A stretch of DNA of 64,000 nucleotides, taken from Siphonodentalium dalli. Its lineage: Eukaryota > Mollusca > Scaphopoda > Gadilida > Siphonodentaliidae. Of the stretch, positions 52,801 to 56,760 are shown one piece after another; the stretch's first letter is position 1, and each line of letters opens with the position of its first letter. The notes below the pieces were generated by a model. It had not been told where the DNA came from, searched no databases, and saw only the letters and a program-made list of their open reading frames with translations. Both the position numbers and the translations under genes were made by a program. Where the stretch lies: positions 202,080,978 through 202,144,977 of the forward strand of contig CP136066.1 in assembly GCA_032622095.1 (NCBI GenBank). The letters are read 5' to 3'.

Positions 52801-54148
52801 TAAATAGAATGCTGGTGAAAAGGCACATCAATTCATCACTATGTTACCGGTACAAGGTCAAGAAATTATAAAAGCACCAAAACTACAACGTAATGTTTGG
52901 TGTGACATCAGAGAGTGGCGTTCTACATATGAAATTGTCATGGTAACACCGGACTGCTGAGTATTGCACTAATCAACAATAATATACCAAGCCCGATACA
53001 AACGCTTAAACAACGACGCACATTTTCACATTTTAGCGCCAAAGCGGGTACGCACAATACTCATTTATATTTCATAACACGTGGGTTAAAACTCGGCCAT
53101 AATATCAGTCCTCACTTACATTAGCAACGGATTGTGACCTAGTTTCGGGTGGCTTTCCTTGGGTTTTTTTGTTGAATCACTTTCATGCAAAAGTAATTCA
53201 TTGTAACGTATCACAAATCTTACTGGACATTGCGTCAAAAATAACAATAAAGAAAAAAACTCTACAATATAATATTAAAATCTAATATTTTATTTAACCC
53301 TTTACCCAACAAACCGGCCAAAACCGGCCAAATAAAGCTTCAACAGCCTAAAATATCTTCGGTCTGTCTCAATAGAACCATACAAATATGGATATCATTG
53401 GAACCGGCTCCTTGACCACATTGTGATAGTTACAGTTATGCCCTGTGCCAATGCATTCTCTTATATATGCGAGTCGACCATAGGTCGCCTCCCATATATA
53501 AGAGAATGCATTGGCCTAAAAAATCTTTTTTTAACACTTTTTACCATTTTTTCTTACATTCTTTAACAATTTTATAATTTTTAATGTGTTAAGCCAATGC
53601 ATTCTCTTATATATGCGAGGCGACCTATGGTCGACTCACATATATAAGAGAATGCATTGGCACAGGGCCCTTCTGTTGGGTAAAGGGTTAATTGCAGATG
53701 GCTATACTTTTCTCAGTCACCATTTCTGCTGGGATGTCCAATAACTTCGGCCTCACCAGTCTGTTTGGAATGCAGACTATTTAACAAGCTACAAGTTGCG
53801 TACATGTAGTTTGAATGATTTCACCACTATAAATAGTTTCTGCAGACTACATGTATGATGTCACAGTGCACAAATGACAGAATGAGCAATTTTTCAGTCA
53901 AATATATTATAGAAAGTTTTATAAAAGTTTTGACTGGACAAAATCACACGTATTCAAAAGACACGTCAAATGAGATCACTAGGTGCTAAATAGTTAACCT
54001 TCATAATTGCGCATTCATCTTGTTGATGTCTTAATTCCAGCACACCTTTCTTCAGCAGTGCCATTAAGATGGTTGTCTTCTATACATCATGGATCATTTA
54101 TCATATTGATGCAGCATATTTCCCATTCGCACCAGGTGTCATAGTCAA
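13708..54148 (+). CDS. ERMARD: ERMARD gene, 18 coding exons recognised (3' end missing)
   Basis: The spliced exons encode about 651 residues of ERMARD, an ER-membrane protein implicated in RNA degradation; the human protein is about 680 residues. Family signatures seen: LERALGD (exon 3), [10 protein letters not shown] (exon 5), [10 protein letters not shown] (exon 8), LYTTFDE (exon 9), [13 protein letters not shown] (exon 11) and RSRQREN (exon 17), in the order expected from human ERMARD as I recall it. The two R-x4-H motifs are typical of HEPN ribonuclease folds. All 17 introns join in phase. Exon 18 ends in phase 2, so at least one more exon is required; none was convincing in 54149-64000. 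Introns are 0.4-5.2 kb and mostly repetitive. Overall identity is firm. The least certain boundaries are the exon 8 start and the exon 15 end. Confidence 0.93.
13892..15904. other. ERMARD intron 1 content
   Basis: Holds a 170-bp inverted-repeat element at 14241-14412 (gtagtccaacaaattagact and its mirror), an A/T tract at 14580-14690, a dispersed segment with ttgaaatcggtcaaggggtc near 14760, and a copy of the 12725-12980 repeat at 15195-15400. No exon recognised. Confidence 0.55.
14241..14412. repeat. Short inverted-repeat element
   Basis: agctgaggtagtccaacaaa and tttgttggactacagctgag form matching termini about 170 bp apart. Confidence 0.75.
15905..16104. mobile_element. Family A foldback MITE against exon 2 acceptor
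   Basis: Full-length palindrome, from acagtaatgcc to gggcattact, with tctcagtgaga at its centre. It ends 14 bp before exon 2, leaving only ttacttgttttcag between transposon and exon. Confidence 0.88.
16119..16267 (+). CDS. ERMARD: ERMARD exon 2
   Basis: It follows a ttgttttcag acceptor and completes the Asp codon split with exon 1. It encodes [16 protein letters not shown] through YLAWTGNAE and ends in phase 0 at GAG|gtgagt. A closer gtaacg at 16257 is rejected because only the 16267 end keeps exon 3 open. Only 14 bp separate the acceptor from a foldback MITE at 15905-16104, so any branch point more than about 14 nt upstream lies in transposon sequence. Confidence 0.9.
16424..16798. mobile_element. 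Family B piggyBac-like MITE (copy 2)
   Basis: ccctttacccaaca to tgttgggtaaaggg, with TTAA at 16420-16423 and 16799-16802. Two gcattctcttatatatgcga hairpins inside. Orientation is opposite to the copies at 4055, 53298 and 58679. Confidence 0.92.
17069..17219. mobile_element. Family D short element
   Basis: A compact, almost perfectly palindromic copy from caagccttgaaatag to ctatttcaaggcttg. Confidence 0.85.
17276..17698. mobile_element. Family E inverted-repeat MITE (copy 3)
   Basis: ttaaaggtactcaatccga and tcggattgagtacctttaa at the ends, with long palindromic arms meeting near 17480 (aaatcaagtggttattattg and mirror). Confidence 0.85.
17901..18002 (+). CDS. ERMARD: ERMARD exon 3
   Basis: It follows cttattccag and is phase 0 at both ends. 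It encodes [15 protein letters not shown] and the family-diagnostic [11 protein letters not shown], which closely matches the corresponding part of human ERMARD. The donor is gtacgt, a slightly weak but acceptable 5' splice site. Confidence 0.92.
18003..19189. other. ERMARD intron 3, first part
   Basis: Contains an imperfect inverted repeat at about 18210-18385 (tagaatgttattgtcaagtt and its mirror). Otherwise no feature recognised. Confidence 0.55.
19190..19795. repeat. About 205-bp tandem repeat, three copies
   Basis: Three successive copies of a unit with gtttagtgaataatatc, attcttgaggaaatgatc and cctgtccctttaaatctgat. The second and third are nearly identical; the first lacks a few bases. 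Confidence 0.85.
19862..20115. repeat. About 125-bp tandem duplication
   Basis: Two copies of a segment with tggtatgta(g)(g)cctac, gggtccaatttcacgtgcga and atgctcatataggcat. ORFs on both strands arise from the duplication and have no recognised motif. Confidence 0.8.
20287..21413. mobile_element. 1.1-kb element with long terminal inverted repeats
   Basis: tgtggaggatctattcctag...gtggtgctct at the left is matched perfectly, inverted, at 21379-21412 (34 bp). The interior has no convincing coding region. Superfamily not determined; no clean target duplication seen. Confidence 0.85.
21492..21745. mobile_element. Family C2 MITE fragment against exon 4
   Basis: It has gcattaaagatcctgtgcca, hairpin cassettes based on gcattctcttatatatg, and an aaggtcaaggttaatattgt spacer, breaking off about 20 bp before the exon 4 acceptor. 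Confidence 0.75.
21765..21857 (+). CDS. ERMARD: ERMARD exon 4
   Basis: It follows tttttacag and encodes [18 protein letters not shown] to LGKTV, phase 0 at both ends, with a GTG|gtaagt donor. Transposons close in on both sides: a hairpin MITE fragment ends about 20-25 bp upstream of the acceptor, and a foldback MITE starts about 9 bp after the exon. Confidence 0.92.
21867..22081. mobile_element. Family A foldback MITE against exon 4 donor
   Basis: Palindrome centred on ctctcggggagag. It begins about 9 bp downstream of exon 4, directly after the gtaagtta donor. Confidence 0.88.
22082..22484. other. Intron 4 segment, nothing recognised
   Basis: No coding or repeat signal identified. Confidence 0.45.
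22501..22972. mobile_element. 472-bp element with 90-bp terminal inverted repeats
   Basis: The left arm cattgttttatggtgcccat...gctcacc (22501-22590) is mirrored at 22883-22972. Direct copies of acacaaggattggt lie outside each end (22487-22500 and 22973-22986), unusually long for a cut-and-paste target duplication. Confidence 0.85.
23109..23628 (-). mobile_element. 5'-truncated LINE with 21-bp target duplication
   Basis: The insertion is flanked by the same 21 bp (starting gttaagaaaaagttgtta) at 23088-23108 and 23629-23649. Its 3' end, on the minus strand, is an A tract (T run near 23112-23124). The minus-strand frame matches the C-terminal tail of a LINE reverse transcriptase. These are signatures of target-primed reverse transcription. 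Confidence 0.85.
23379..23628 (-). pseudogene. LINE reverse-transcriptase C-terminal remnant
   Basis: The frame reads [27 protein letters not shown], then a Lys-rich end with a stop at 23379. This resembles the tail of LINE ORF2 after the polymerase domain (the ILLGL and LLAKxYIYxCK-like part). The catalytic reverse-transcriptase core and the endonuclease are absent, so it is inactive. The open frame continues to 23789 only by chance into flanking DNA beyond the target duplication. Confidence 0.65.
24090..27016. repeat. 2.9-kb expanded array derived from a family C2 MITE
   Basis: Dozens of copies of gcattctcttatatatgtga with gtctcccaac (about 33-bp short unit), interleaved with a longer unit containing gagcctctcatgagggag and agttcagcattcaagaccct. 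The array is bounded on the right by the normal C2 end (gctccagtcatggaaagg, then TTAA at 27017) and on the left by a tgacgggagctgcgctag C2-type start. It ends 31 bp before exon 5. Confidence 0.93.
27048..27145 (+). CDS. ERMARD: ERMARD exon 5, first R-x4-H motif
   Basis: It follows ttgtgttacag and encodes [23 protein letters not shown], ending in phase 2 at GAG|gttagt. RNVAWHG is the RNxxxHG signature of DUF4209 and fits the R-x4-H active-site pattern of HEPN ribonucleases (R193, H198 in this reconstruction). The right end of an expanded MITE array, marked by a TTAA at 27017-27020, is 27 bp upstream of the exon. Confidence 0.95.
27146..28484. other. ERMARD intron 5, first part
   Basis: Contains one long hairpin at 27713-27811 and a G run near 28198-28210. 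No exon or other feature recognised. Confidence 0.5.
27713..27811. repeat. Long near-perfect hairpin
   Basis: caggtccccagaaaaaatat and ttgaccccacccccaatagt are mirrored across aatcctatagatt; arms of about 45 bp. Confidence 0.88.
28485..28612. mobile_element. Family C2 MITE, short copy
   Basis: Starts cccttccatgactggaactt, has one gcattctcttatatatgca hairpin and ends ggaacaggatctt; the second hairpin is missing. Confidence 0.7.
28613..29181. other. Intron 5, last part
   Basis: Near 29006-29090 a segment with gacaggcaccattttgaaat and accaacaccatcca is duplicated and followed by an inverted ttggtgcctgtc, giving a small hairpin. No gene seen. Confidence 0.5.
29182..29315 (+). CDS. ERMARD: ERMARD exon 6
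   Basis: It follows tttccttccag; its first base completes the Arg codon of exon 5. It encodes [19 protein letters not shown] through QEELYVNTP and ends in phase 1 at CCAG|gtatgc. The exon-intron boundary is the first unit of a 17-bp tandem array that runs to about 29790, so the donor is followed by many near-identical gtatga sites. Confidence 0.9.
29299..29790 (+). repeat. 17-bp minisatellite seeded by the exon 6 splice donor
   Basis: About 28 units of aacacaccaggtatgat or aacacactgggtatgat. The first unit is the exon 6 end plus donor itself (aacacaccag|gtatgc). Because 17 is not a multiple of three, minus-strand ORFs through it cycle all frames ([15 protein letters not shown]-type strings) and are artefacts. 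Confidence 0.93.
29885..30261. mobile_element. Family F element (copy 2)
   Basis: Starts aaagtgatgtgaaacactcc with ggtagggtgatc, ends gaacaagtccataatatgtc. Complete by comparison with copies 1 and 3. Confidence 0.8.
30262..32460. other. ERMARD intron 6, middle
   Basis: 30820-31240 contains two related copies of a tgtccgaatgat(g/a)acttgag and aatatttgac dispersed repeat; a similar segment is at 60965-61050. A T-rich tract lies at 31340-31365. No exon or further feature recognised. Confidence 0.5.
32470..32906 (+). repeat. 43-46-bp minisatellite seeded by the exon 7 splice acceptor
   Basis: Ten units of cactgatatctgttctatat followed by taattacagctgta; the last is the genuine acceptor and exon 7 start (attacag|ctgtagac). 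Variants (aaacg/atacg, ttaca/ttgca, taat/taataat) recur every third unit, showing amplification in blocks of three. Confidence 0.95.
32900..33020 (+). CDS. ERMARD: ERMARD exon 7
   Basis: It follows attaattacag. With the G left by exon 6 it reads [16 protein letters not shown] through [17 protein letters not shown] and ends in phase 2 at GA|gtatgt. The acceptor and first exon bases (acag|ctgta) are the last unit of a 43-bp array that repeats the same 3' splice site nine more times upstream. Alignment with the human protein supports this start and frame. Confidence 0.88.
33125..33375. mobile_element. Family C2 MITE after exon 7
   Basis: TTAA at 33121-33124, then cacttctatgattggagctt, two hairpins, and a right end near gcagcttctgtcatgaaggg. 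It starts 104 bp after the exon 7 donor. Confidence 0.75.
33376..33861. other. Intron 7, nothing recognised
   Basis: AT-rich intron; two related phrases (atagtgttaccactgtcc and atagtgtacccactgtccc) suggest an old duplication near 33495 and 33658. Confidence 0.45.
33862..35187 (+). repeat. 35-37-bp minisatellite seeded by the exon 8 splice acceptor
   Basis: About 22 units of tttttcagatacgggtacag with cacctgtctatgtat, interrupted by a SINE at 34296-34748. The final unit is the real acceptor and exon 8 start (tttag|atacgggtacagcacctg). Each unit offers a pyrimidine-rich tract and one or two AG sites. Confidence 0.95.
34296..34748 (+). mobile_element. tRNA-derived SINE inside the minisatellite
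   Basis: The head resembles a tRNA with an A box (tagctcagttgg, 34303-34314) and a B box (gggttcaaatcc, 34356-34367) at the right spacing for an internal Pol III promoter. About 375 bp of body follows, including gcgcacgttaaagatccc. Minisatellite units continue on both sides, so it inserted after the array formed or the array later grew around it. Confidence 0.85.
35166..35268 (+). CDS. ERMARD: ERMARD exon 8
   Basis: It encodes [20 protein letters not shown] to ERMVTAE, a strong match to the human segment around LLLTQLE, and ends in phase 0 at GAG|gtaagc. The best start follows atttttag at 35165 and completes the split Glu codon. A second AG at 35177 would start the exon 12 nt later in the same frame. 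The start is the final unit of a 35-37-bp minisatellite, so many similar acceptors lie upstream. Confidence 0.88.
35269..35968. other. Intron 8, first part
   Basis: No feature recognised. Confidence 0.45.
35969..36413. mobile_element. Family D inverted-repeat element, full length
   Basis: Starts caagcctgcaaatagcgtg and ends actctatttgcaggcttg, with two gaggtc(c/t)cc hairpins and a central segment with caccaacttcaac. Confidence 0.85.
36511..36953. mobile_element. Family E MITE (copy 4)
   Basis: ttaaagatgcataatctgat to aatcggattgagtgccttta, with termini more diverged than in copies 1 and 3. It ends 31 bp before exon 9. Confidence 0.75.
36985..37014 (+). CDS. ERMARD: ERMARD exon 9 (30-nt small exon)
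   Basis: A 30-nt, phase 0/0 exon between tttgcag and a gtatgt donor encodes [10 protein letters not shown], matching the conserved LYTTFDQ segment of the human protein immediately after the exon 8 segment. Being a multiple of three, it could be skipped without a frameshift. It begins only 31 bp after a 440-bp inverted-repeat element. Confidence 0.93.
37091..37172. repeat. Perfect 41-bp tandem duplication
   Basis: Two identical copies of tgttttggccgaggtacgct followed by ttcacgcgggtgatataacac. Confidence 0.95.
37199..37571. mobile_element. Family D element, right half deleted
   Basis: Starts gccttgaattagtgtctgta and ends tatttcaaggcttg; the second hairpin is reduced to one arm. An ORF starting in its tail has no recognised motif. 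Confidence 0.75.
37572..38990. other. Intron 9, later part
   Basis: 37925-38035 holds a diverged duplication of agaccggaatag with gtacaggg. A TA microsatellite lies at 38200-38221. Three GGCGG-containing motifs at 38797-38850 are listed separately. No other feature recognised. Confidence 0.5.
38797..38853 (+). promoter_or_regulatory. Triple AAGATGGCGG-type motif cluster
   Basis: aatatggcgg, aagatggcgg and aagatggcgg occur at 38797, 38818 and 38840, about 21-22 bp apart and in the same orientation. AAGATGGCGG is the core of the YY1 binding site. It lies in intron 9, about 140-195 bp upstream of exon 10. Function is inference; the spacing may only reflect a local tandem duplication. Confidence 0.4.
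38991..39059 (+). CDS. ERMARD: ERMARD exon 10
   Basis: It follows a strong polypyrimidine tract (tttgctttctttcag). It encodes [20 protein letters not shown] and SHM, phase 0/0, with an ATG|gtgagt donor. ILDKSL...LGE parallels the human segment between TTFDQ and the second HEPN-like motif. Confidence 0.92.
39144..39577. mobile_element. Family C2 MITE with internal rearrangement
   Basis: TTAA at 39140-39143 and 39578-39581. Left end tcctttcatgatgggagctg, then half a hairpin, about 95 bp of other DNA, then a second C2-type start (cccttccatgactggagc) and a complete two-hairpin core. Confidence 0.8.
39582..40052. other. Intron 10 remainder
   Basis: No feature recognised besides the exon 11 acceptor tract. 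Confidence 0.45.
40053..40211 (+). CDS. ERMARD: ERMARD exon 11, second R-x4-H motif
   Basis: It follows ctctattttcag and is phase 0/0 with a CAG|gtaagg donor. It encodes [20 protein letters not shown] followed by HGE, then a hydrophobic stretch ([11 protein letters not shown]). EGPRIRD.LSHGE is strongly conserved in ERMARD. R377 and H382 give a second R-x4-H, so the protein may contain two HEPN-like units. A TTAA-flanked MITE starts 36 bp past the donor. Confidence 0.95.
40248..40572. mobile_element. Family C2 piggyBac-like MITE, 36 bp after exon 11
   Basis: TTAA at 40244-40247 and 40573-40576; termini cccttcatgactggagcttc and ctcatgaaaggg. The first hairpin has an unrelated stretch inserted (about 40302-40380). 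Confidence 0.85.
40785..41580. mobile_element. Family H element, nearly full length
   Basis: Left ccagggttggcg with ttgccaaaacttttgccaaa; right ttgccaaaaattttgccaaa, ttgccattggcaaatttggc and cgcgaaccctgg. A CAGGG-type end suggests hAT; gtcaaccc and gtcaaacc near the two ends are a possible but imperfect target duplication. Confidence 0.65.
41581..42121. other. Intron 11 segment
   Basis: No feature recognised. Confidence 0.4.
42122..42297. repeat. Long perfect hairpin, about 78-bp arms
   Basis: aaggattaactgtcatgtgg through gtaaaaccc is mirrored after a short ttc loop, ending in cagttaatcctt. Only a few mismatches. If transcribed in intron 11 it would form a long double-stranded RNA. Confidence 0.92.
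42298..43035. other. Intron 11 segment with dispersed repeat
   Basis: 42420-42600 is related to 62120-62240 (shared acctaacaaat, acatgatgctatata and tcttatggtcataatg) and, reversed, to 12390-12560. Confidence 0.55.
43036..43225. mobile_element. Family C2 MITE, truncated
   Basis: gtgaaaaccctatgccaatgc, one hairpin, the accttgaccttgtaagccag spacer, half of the second hairpin, then ctcatctcccatcatgaagc. It ends about 95 bp before exon 12. Confidence 0.7.
43319..43408 (+). CDS. ERMARD: ERMARD exon 12
   Basis: It follows attccatcag and encodes [20 protein letters not shown] and [10 protein letters not shown], phase 0/0. The human protein has a comparable segment ending in HPVFQLKKQ. The donor is gtaata, weaker than others in this gene. 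Confidence 0.88.
43455..43901. mobile_element. Family D inverted-repeat element, full length
   Basis: caagcctggctatagtgtgt to tatatgcaggcttg with two hairpins and an inverted central spacer; it starts 46 bp after exon 12. Confidence 0.85.
43928..44034. repeat. Hairpin, about 45-bp arms
   Basis: cttgttgaagaggtcaggtt and gctggatcaaac are mirrored by gtttgatccagc and gatctgacctcttcaacgag around a short loop. Confidence 0.85.
44338..44487. repeat. Hairpin, about 65-bp arms
   Basis: gtgtttctctcatatgatat and aattttcagttttctc are mirrored across gagccttccgcaa; flanking atatgaaatgag and cgaattacatatt are partly mirrored. A fragment of the same right end (acgaattacatattctattt) recurs at 44713-44732. 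Confidence 0.88.
44488..45453. other. Intron 12 segment
   Basis: No gene or repeat recognised beyond the short recurrence at 44713. Confidence 0.45.
45454..45667. mobile_element. Family A foldback MITE
   Basis: acagtaattccctaaataat to gggcattactgta; palindrome with a few mismatches, centred on ctctcactgagag. Confidence 0.85.
45701..46866. mobile_element. Family I hAT-like element, 1,166 bp, 8-bp target duplication
   Basis: tagggacctgcgaatcgggg and tgttcgcaggtcccta at the ends, flanked by an exact 8-bp duplication ctatctgg (45693-45700 and 46867-46874). It shares its subterminal cgaatcgaatctcgaat repeats with the 2163-2807 copy but has a larger, different interior. No transposase frame visible. 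Confidence 0.9.
46952..47022 (+). CDS. ERMARD: ERMARD exon 13
   Basis: It follows tgtcgttccag and encodes [20 protein letters not shown] and FNQ, ending in phase 2 (CG|gtatat). It sits 85 bp downstream of a 1.17-kb hAT-like element and 28 bp upstream of another inverted-repeat element. Conservation is modest here; phase compatibility with exons 12 and 14 is the main support. Confidence 0.82.
47051..47287. mobile_element. Family D element, degraded
   Basis: agtctgcaaatagtgtgtct to cactatttgcaggcttg; the left hairpin is largely lost. Begins 28 bp after exon 13. Confidence 0.75.
47364..47616. mobile_element. Family D two-hairpin short element
   Basis: caagccttgaaatagtgtgt to ctatttcaaggcttg with two back-to-back hairpins joined by gtttacacctcagc; same architecture as 62566-62818. 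Confidence 0.88.
48011..48145 (+). CDS. ERMARD: ERMARD exon 14
   Basis: It follows cttttcatatgaag; its first base completes an Arg codon. It encodes an acidic, Asn-rich linker ([20 protein letters not shown]) and then [19 protein letters not shown], ending in phase 2 at AG|gtaagc. This is the poorly conserved region between the second R-x4-H motif and the C-terminal part. Confidence 0.82.
48296..48465. mobile_element. Family A MITE, right arm shortened
   Basis: acagtaatggcctaaataat to aggtcattactgta; the central part of the right arm is deleted after ctctcagtgagaa. Confidence 0.82.
48630..49021. mobile_element. Family B piggyBac-like MITE (copy 3)
   Basis: ccctttacccaaca to gtttgttgggtaaaggg, with TTAA at 48626-48629 and 49022-49025. 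Confidence 0.92.
49026..49454. other. Intron 14 segment
   Basis: ttgggtacccagctt(t/g)ac is partly repeated and inverted (aagctgggtacccaa) between 49118 and 49250, forming an imperfect inverted repeat. No gene recognised. Confidence 0.5.
49455..49808 (-). mobile_element. Family F element (copy 3, reverse)
   Basis: Reverse-strand copy, from gataagttagtactcaggtg to ccggagtgtttcacatcact. Its terminal 55 bp is the seed of the following array. Confidence 0.8.
49745..51182. repeat. 55-bp minisatellite from the family F terminus, about 26 units
   Basis: Units of attattctccgtttatattt then gatcaccctaccggagtgtt and tcacatcactttaag. Variants ccataccgg, ccatagcgg and ccctaccag cluster in neighbouring units, showing local spread. 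It ends 26 bp before exon 15. Confidence 0.95.
51209..51241 (+). CDS. ERMARD: ERMARD exon 15 (end uncertain)
   Basis: It follows a good acceptor (tttattccttgcag) and is open only in the frame set by exon 14, reading [12 protein letters not shown]. The preferred donor is gtatgc at 51242 (phase 2, matching exon 16). A second in-phase but weak donor, gtttgc at 51308, would add 22 residues including [13 protein letters not shown]. The acceptor is 24 bp after a 1.4-kb minisatellite. Confidence 0.6.
   Translation, partial: SYLIVDISIV
51331..51556. mobile_element. Family A foldback MITE beside exon 15
   Basis: acagtaatgctctaattaat to agagcattactgta, with a 10-bp internal duplication (ctgaaaagtt) in the right arm. 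An open frame from the exon 15 region runs into its left arm before a stop. Confidence 0.85.
51646..51736 (+). CDS. ERMARD: ERMARD exon 16
   Basis: It follows ttatttgttgcag and is open only in the phase demanded by exon 15. It encodes [20 protein letters not shown] then [10 protein letters not shown], ending in phase 0 at CAG|gtttgt. It is moderately hydrophobic, with no clear conserved motif. Confidence 0.75.
51737..52306. other. ERMARD intron 16
   Basis: Two related segments (aggttcaatcattttgttcc and aggttcaatagttttgttca) are a diverged repeat. A short tandem run of aggttat lies near 52030-52060. No exon recognised. Confidence 0.5.
52307..52491 (+). CDS. ERMARD: ERMARD exon 17
   Basis: It follows attttttgcag and is open for all 61 complete codons. 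It encodes [27 protein letters not shown] and [17 protein letters not shown], ending in phase 2 at AG|gtaatt. RSRQREN matches the highly basic segment just before the C-terminal membrane region of human ERMARD. Confidence 0.92.
52492..53293. other. ERMARD intron 17, first part
   Basis: No feature recognised. Confidence 0.45.
53298..53687. mobile_element. Family B piggyBac-like MITE (copy 4)
   Basis: ccctttacccaaca to ctgttgggtaaaggg, with TTAA at 53294-53297 and 53688-53691. Nearly identical to copies 1 and 5, suggesting recent spread. Confidence 0.92.
53692..54040. other. Intron 17, last part
   Basis: No feature recognised other than the exon 18 acceptor tract. Confidence 0.45.
54041..54148 (+). 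CDS. ERMARD: ERMARD exon 18 (membrane-proximal)
   Basis: It follows cttaattccag; its first base completes a Ser codon. It encodes [20 protein letters not shown], then [16 protein letters not shown], ending in phase 2 at AA|gtgagt. The hydrophobic run lies where human ERMARD has a C-terminal transmembrane segment. The phase-2 end requires a further exon; the final 30-60 residues and stop codon were not found in this window. Confidence 0.85.
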
Positions 54149-54774
54149 GTGAGTATGTTCAGAAAATTAATCATAATTTCTGTCCAAAATAGAATTACGC
54201 ATAATACTGTCTGTATACCTGAATAGGTATTACTCATTGTTAATAATTTTATAATTATCCAAAAATATATTAAGGCCAGACAAAATTAATTTTATGTTTG
54301 TCAGATGCCGCCCCCTCATAAAGATATGGCCTTTTGGGTGCTTTTTAAAATAAAAATGATAAATCATCCTTCTGCTGGAAGCCATATCCCGATTAGAGCA
54401 AGCAACAACAACAACAACATCACCAACAGTAGATAGAAGGAAAAAGAAAATGAAATAATAATCATGTCTAGATCATTTCCATCTGTTATTTTACAGTCCT
54501 GTTAAATGTCATACCCTTTCATGACCCTTCCAAAATCTCTAAAGTGGGTTAAAGGGGAGGGCATACTGCCCTTCCAAATCCTCTCAGGTCCACCCCGAAA
54601 TCCCCAATAATCAGCGGTTCATATTTTCTTGAAAAAATCATCCTGATGCTCAGCTTCAAAGCGCGATGTCCACAATCTCTGGCCATAAATTTTGCTGGAC
54701 ACATTTCAACTTGTATTTAATATTTATCCGTGTTATATCTTATAATATTAAAGTTTTCTTTTTGGTTTGACTAA
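54149..54774. other. Downstream of exon 18, nothing recognised
   Basis: Begins with a strong gtgagt donor. Contains a short (aac)n-like run near 54404-54418. No further ERMARD exon recognised. Confidence 0.5.
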
Positions 54775-55040
54775 TCCTATCATGACTGGAGCTTCCTGAA
54801 AATTTTACGAAAACCCTGTGCCAATGCATTCTCTTATATAATTATGTCAGTCTCCCACAGGGAGCCTCGCATATATAAGAGAATGCACTGGCCTAACGAT
54901 ATTACTTTGACCTTGTAAGCCAGTGCATTCTCTTATATATGCAAGGCTTCCTAAGGGAGACTTGCATATATAAGAGAATGCACTGGCATAGAATCTTTAA
55001 TGCTGAACCAGCACAGCTCCCGTCATTAAAGGATTCAAAG
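54775..55040. mobile_element. Family C2 MITE
   Basis: tcctatcatgactggagctt to gctcccgtcattaaagga, with two hairpins and the accttgtaagccag spacer; the borders have drifted from TTAA. Confidence 0.78.
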
Positions 55041-55238
55041 GGTTCATGGCAGGTTTCGCTCCAAAATACACCTAATAATATTTGCTTTGGAAATTTCCCC
55101 AGTATTGAAACAGGCTGAAAAATACCTGATCTACATGTACCTTTCTACGAGCATTGTATGTCCCAAATACAACTTCAAACACAATGTACGGGCCCGAACA
55201 AAAACAGTTGTTACAGATCTCCATGTTGGTATGTTTCG

Positions 55239-56120
55239 TAGTGTTGAAACGATTAATCGACTAGTCGAAGTCGACGTGATTATTAAATTAGTCGATCCCA
55301 AAATCTGCTAGTCGATTAGTCGAAAAAAAAGCACTACCTATGTGCTATCATGACAGCAGTGCCATTGCACGGCCATATTATCACGTAATCTAAAAGCCTT
55401 ATTGCATTGTTCCTTTAACAATGCCACTGCCATCAGTCATGCACGGGCGGTGAAATCCATGACCTGAACTGAACCCTATGTATGCACGTGTAGGCGCGGT
55501 ATCTTTTATTTTGATCATCACAGAAATGAAGTGTCGCTGCCGACTGAGCACTCTAGTTCGATGTGACGCAATTGACCAGTGATAACTTCTCACTGTGTAA
55601 TACTAGAGTAATGATGGACCAAAATGGCTTGAATGATATACGAAACATAACTCGCGTAAACTGAATAGATTCTAATACCCATACCCCCTCCCCTGCGACG
55701 CGACATAGGGTGCCTATTCAGAGAGACAATAGAACACACCCGACATCTCGTTAGCAAGACTTGCGAATGAGACTTGCCTATTTACTGGTTACCAGTGTCA
55801 ATCTTGTTTAAATAAAATGTTTTTATTACCTGCATTCCCCAAACCGTGAGATTATATAGAGGTTGCAGGAGAGCCGGGTTTAAGACATCAAATTGGGAGA
55901 CTCACGGGCAAACGGGAGATTATATAGTTCACATGCTTTCCGTTTGAACGTTCTGAAACGAAGAGTTGGATTCTCAAAACTGCGATGCCACATGGGCCAT
56001 TTCATTAGTCATATGGCCATAGAAACGGGAACTCTTAGAAGGGGTCCGACTAGTCGACTAGTAGTCGATTACATCTGGCGACTAGTCGATTCCTTAAAAT
56101 CGCTAATCGTTTCAACACTA
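55239..56120. mobile_element. hAT-like transposon, 882 bp, exact 8-bp target duplication
   Basis: tagtgttgaaacgattaatc and gctaatcgtttcaacacta form the termini; subterminal cgactagtcg motifs repeat at both ends. The flanking 8 bp, atgtttcg, is exactly duplicated at 55231-55238 and 56121-56128. The TAGTG terminus fits the hAT consensus. No transposase frame, so non-autonomous. Confidence 0.92.
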
Positions 56121-56373
56121 ATGTTTCGAGATACCTCTTACAAATTATGTCCACATAATTTTAGGATTGAATGAACCATGTCCTTTTAAATTGTATGCAC
56201 TTGGGTTAACAACAGACATTTATGTCAAAATTATAGTCATTGTTTGTGTGCAACAATGTTTTTTCGCTAATTAGGTGGTAATTAACCTGTACATCTGCTG
56301 GGGAGATTTTTGTCATAAAAATCTGTCTGCTGGTTAATTGTGTGAGCTAAGTAAGAATCAAATTAAAAACCTG

Positions 56374-56760
56374 CCTGACCAGGGGGGGGGGGGGGGTCGG
56401 AAACAATTTGCAGGCACGTATGCTGATTTTATTCCTTTCGACCCTTGTTGGGACCCACCCACCCCCGCTTCCAATTTTTTTTCTCCGTTTTCGGCAGTTT
56501 TTTCACCCGACCATTTTTGGACAACCACCCCCCTTTTAACACTAATACAGAGATTTGTGGGGGGAAATTAACTGTAAACAGCTGTAAATGAATTTCTGTG
56601 CATACTATTTGTCATGGATGTTCACATTGACATGTAAATAGGAACAGTTTTAAACCAAATTCATTGCAAAAACAGTCAAAAAGACTTGCAGGAAAAAAAA
56701 AATTTAATTGCAGAAAAAATTGTTTGTTGGTCCCATCGATCACCCACCCACCCACCCAGA
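56374..56760. mobile_element. Family J G/C-tract inverted-repeat element (copy 2)
   Basis: A G run with tcggaaacaatttgcaggca and gggacccacccacccc, mirrored by ttgttggtcccatcgatcac and cacccacccaccca. Interior differs from copy 1. Confidence 0.68.
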
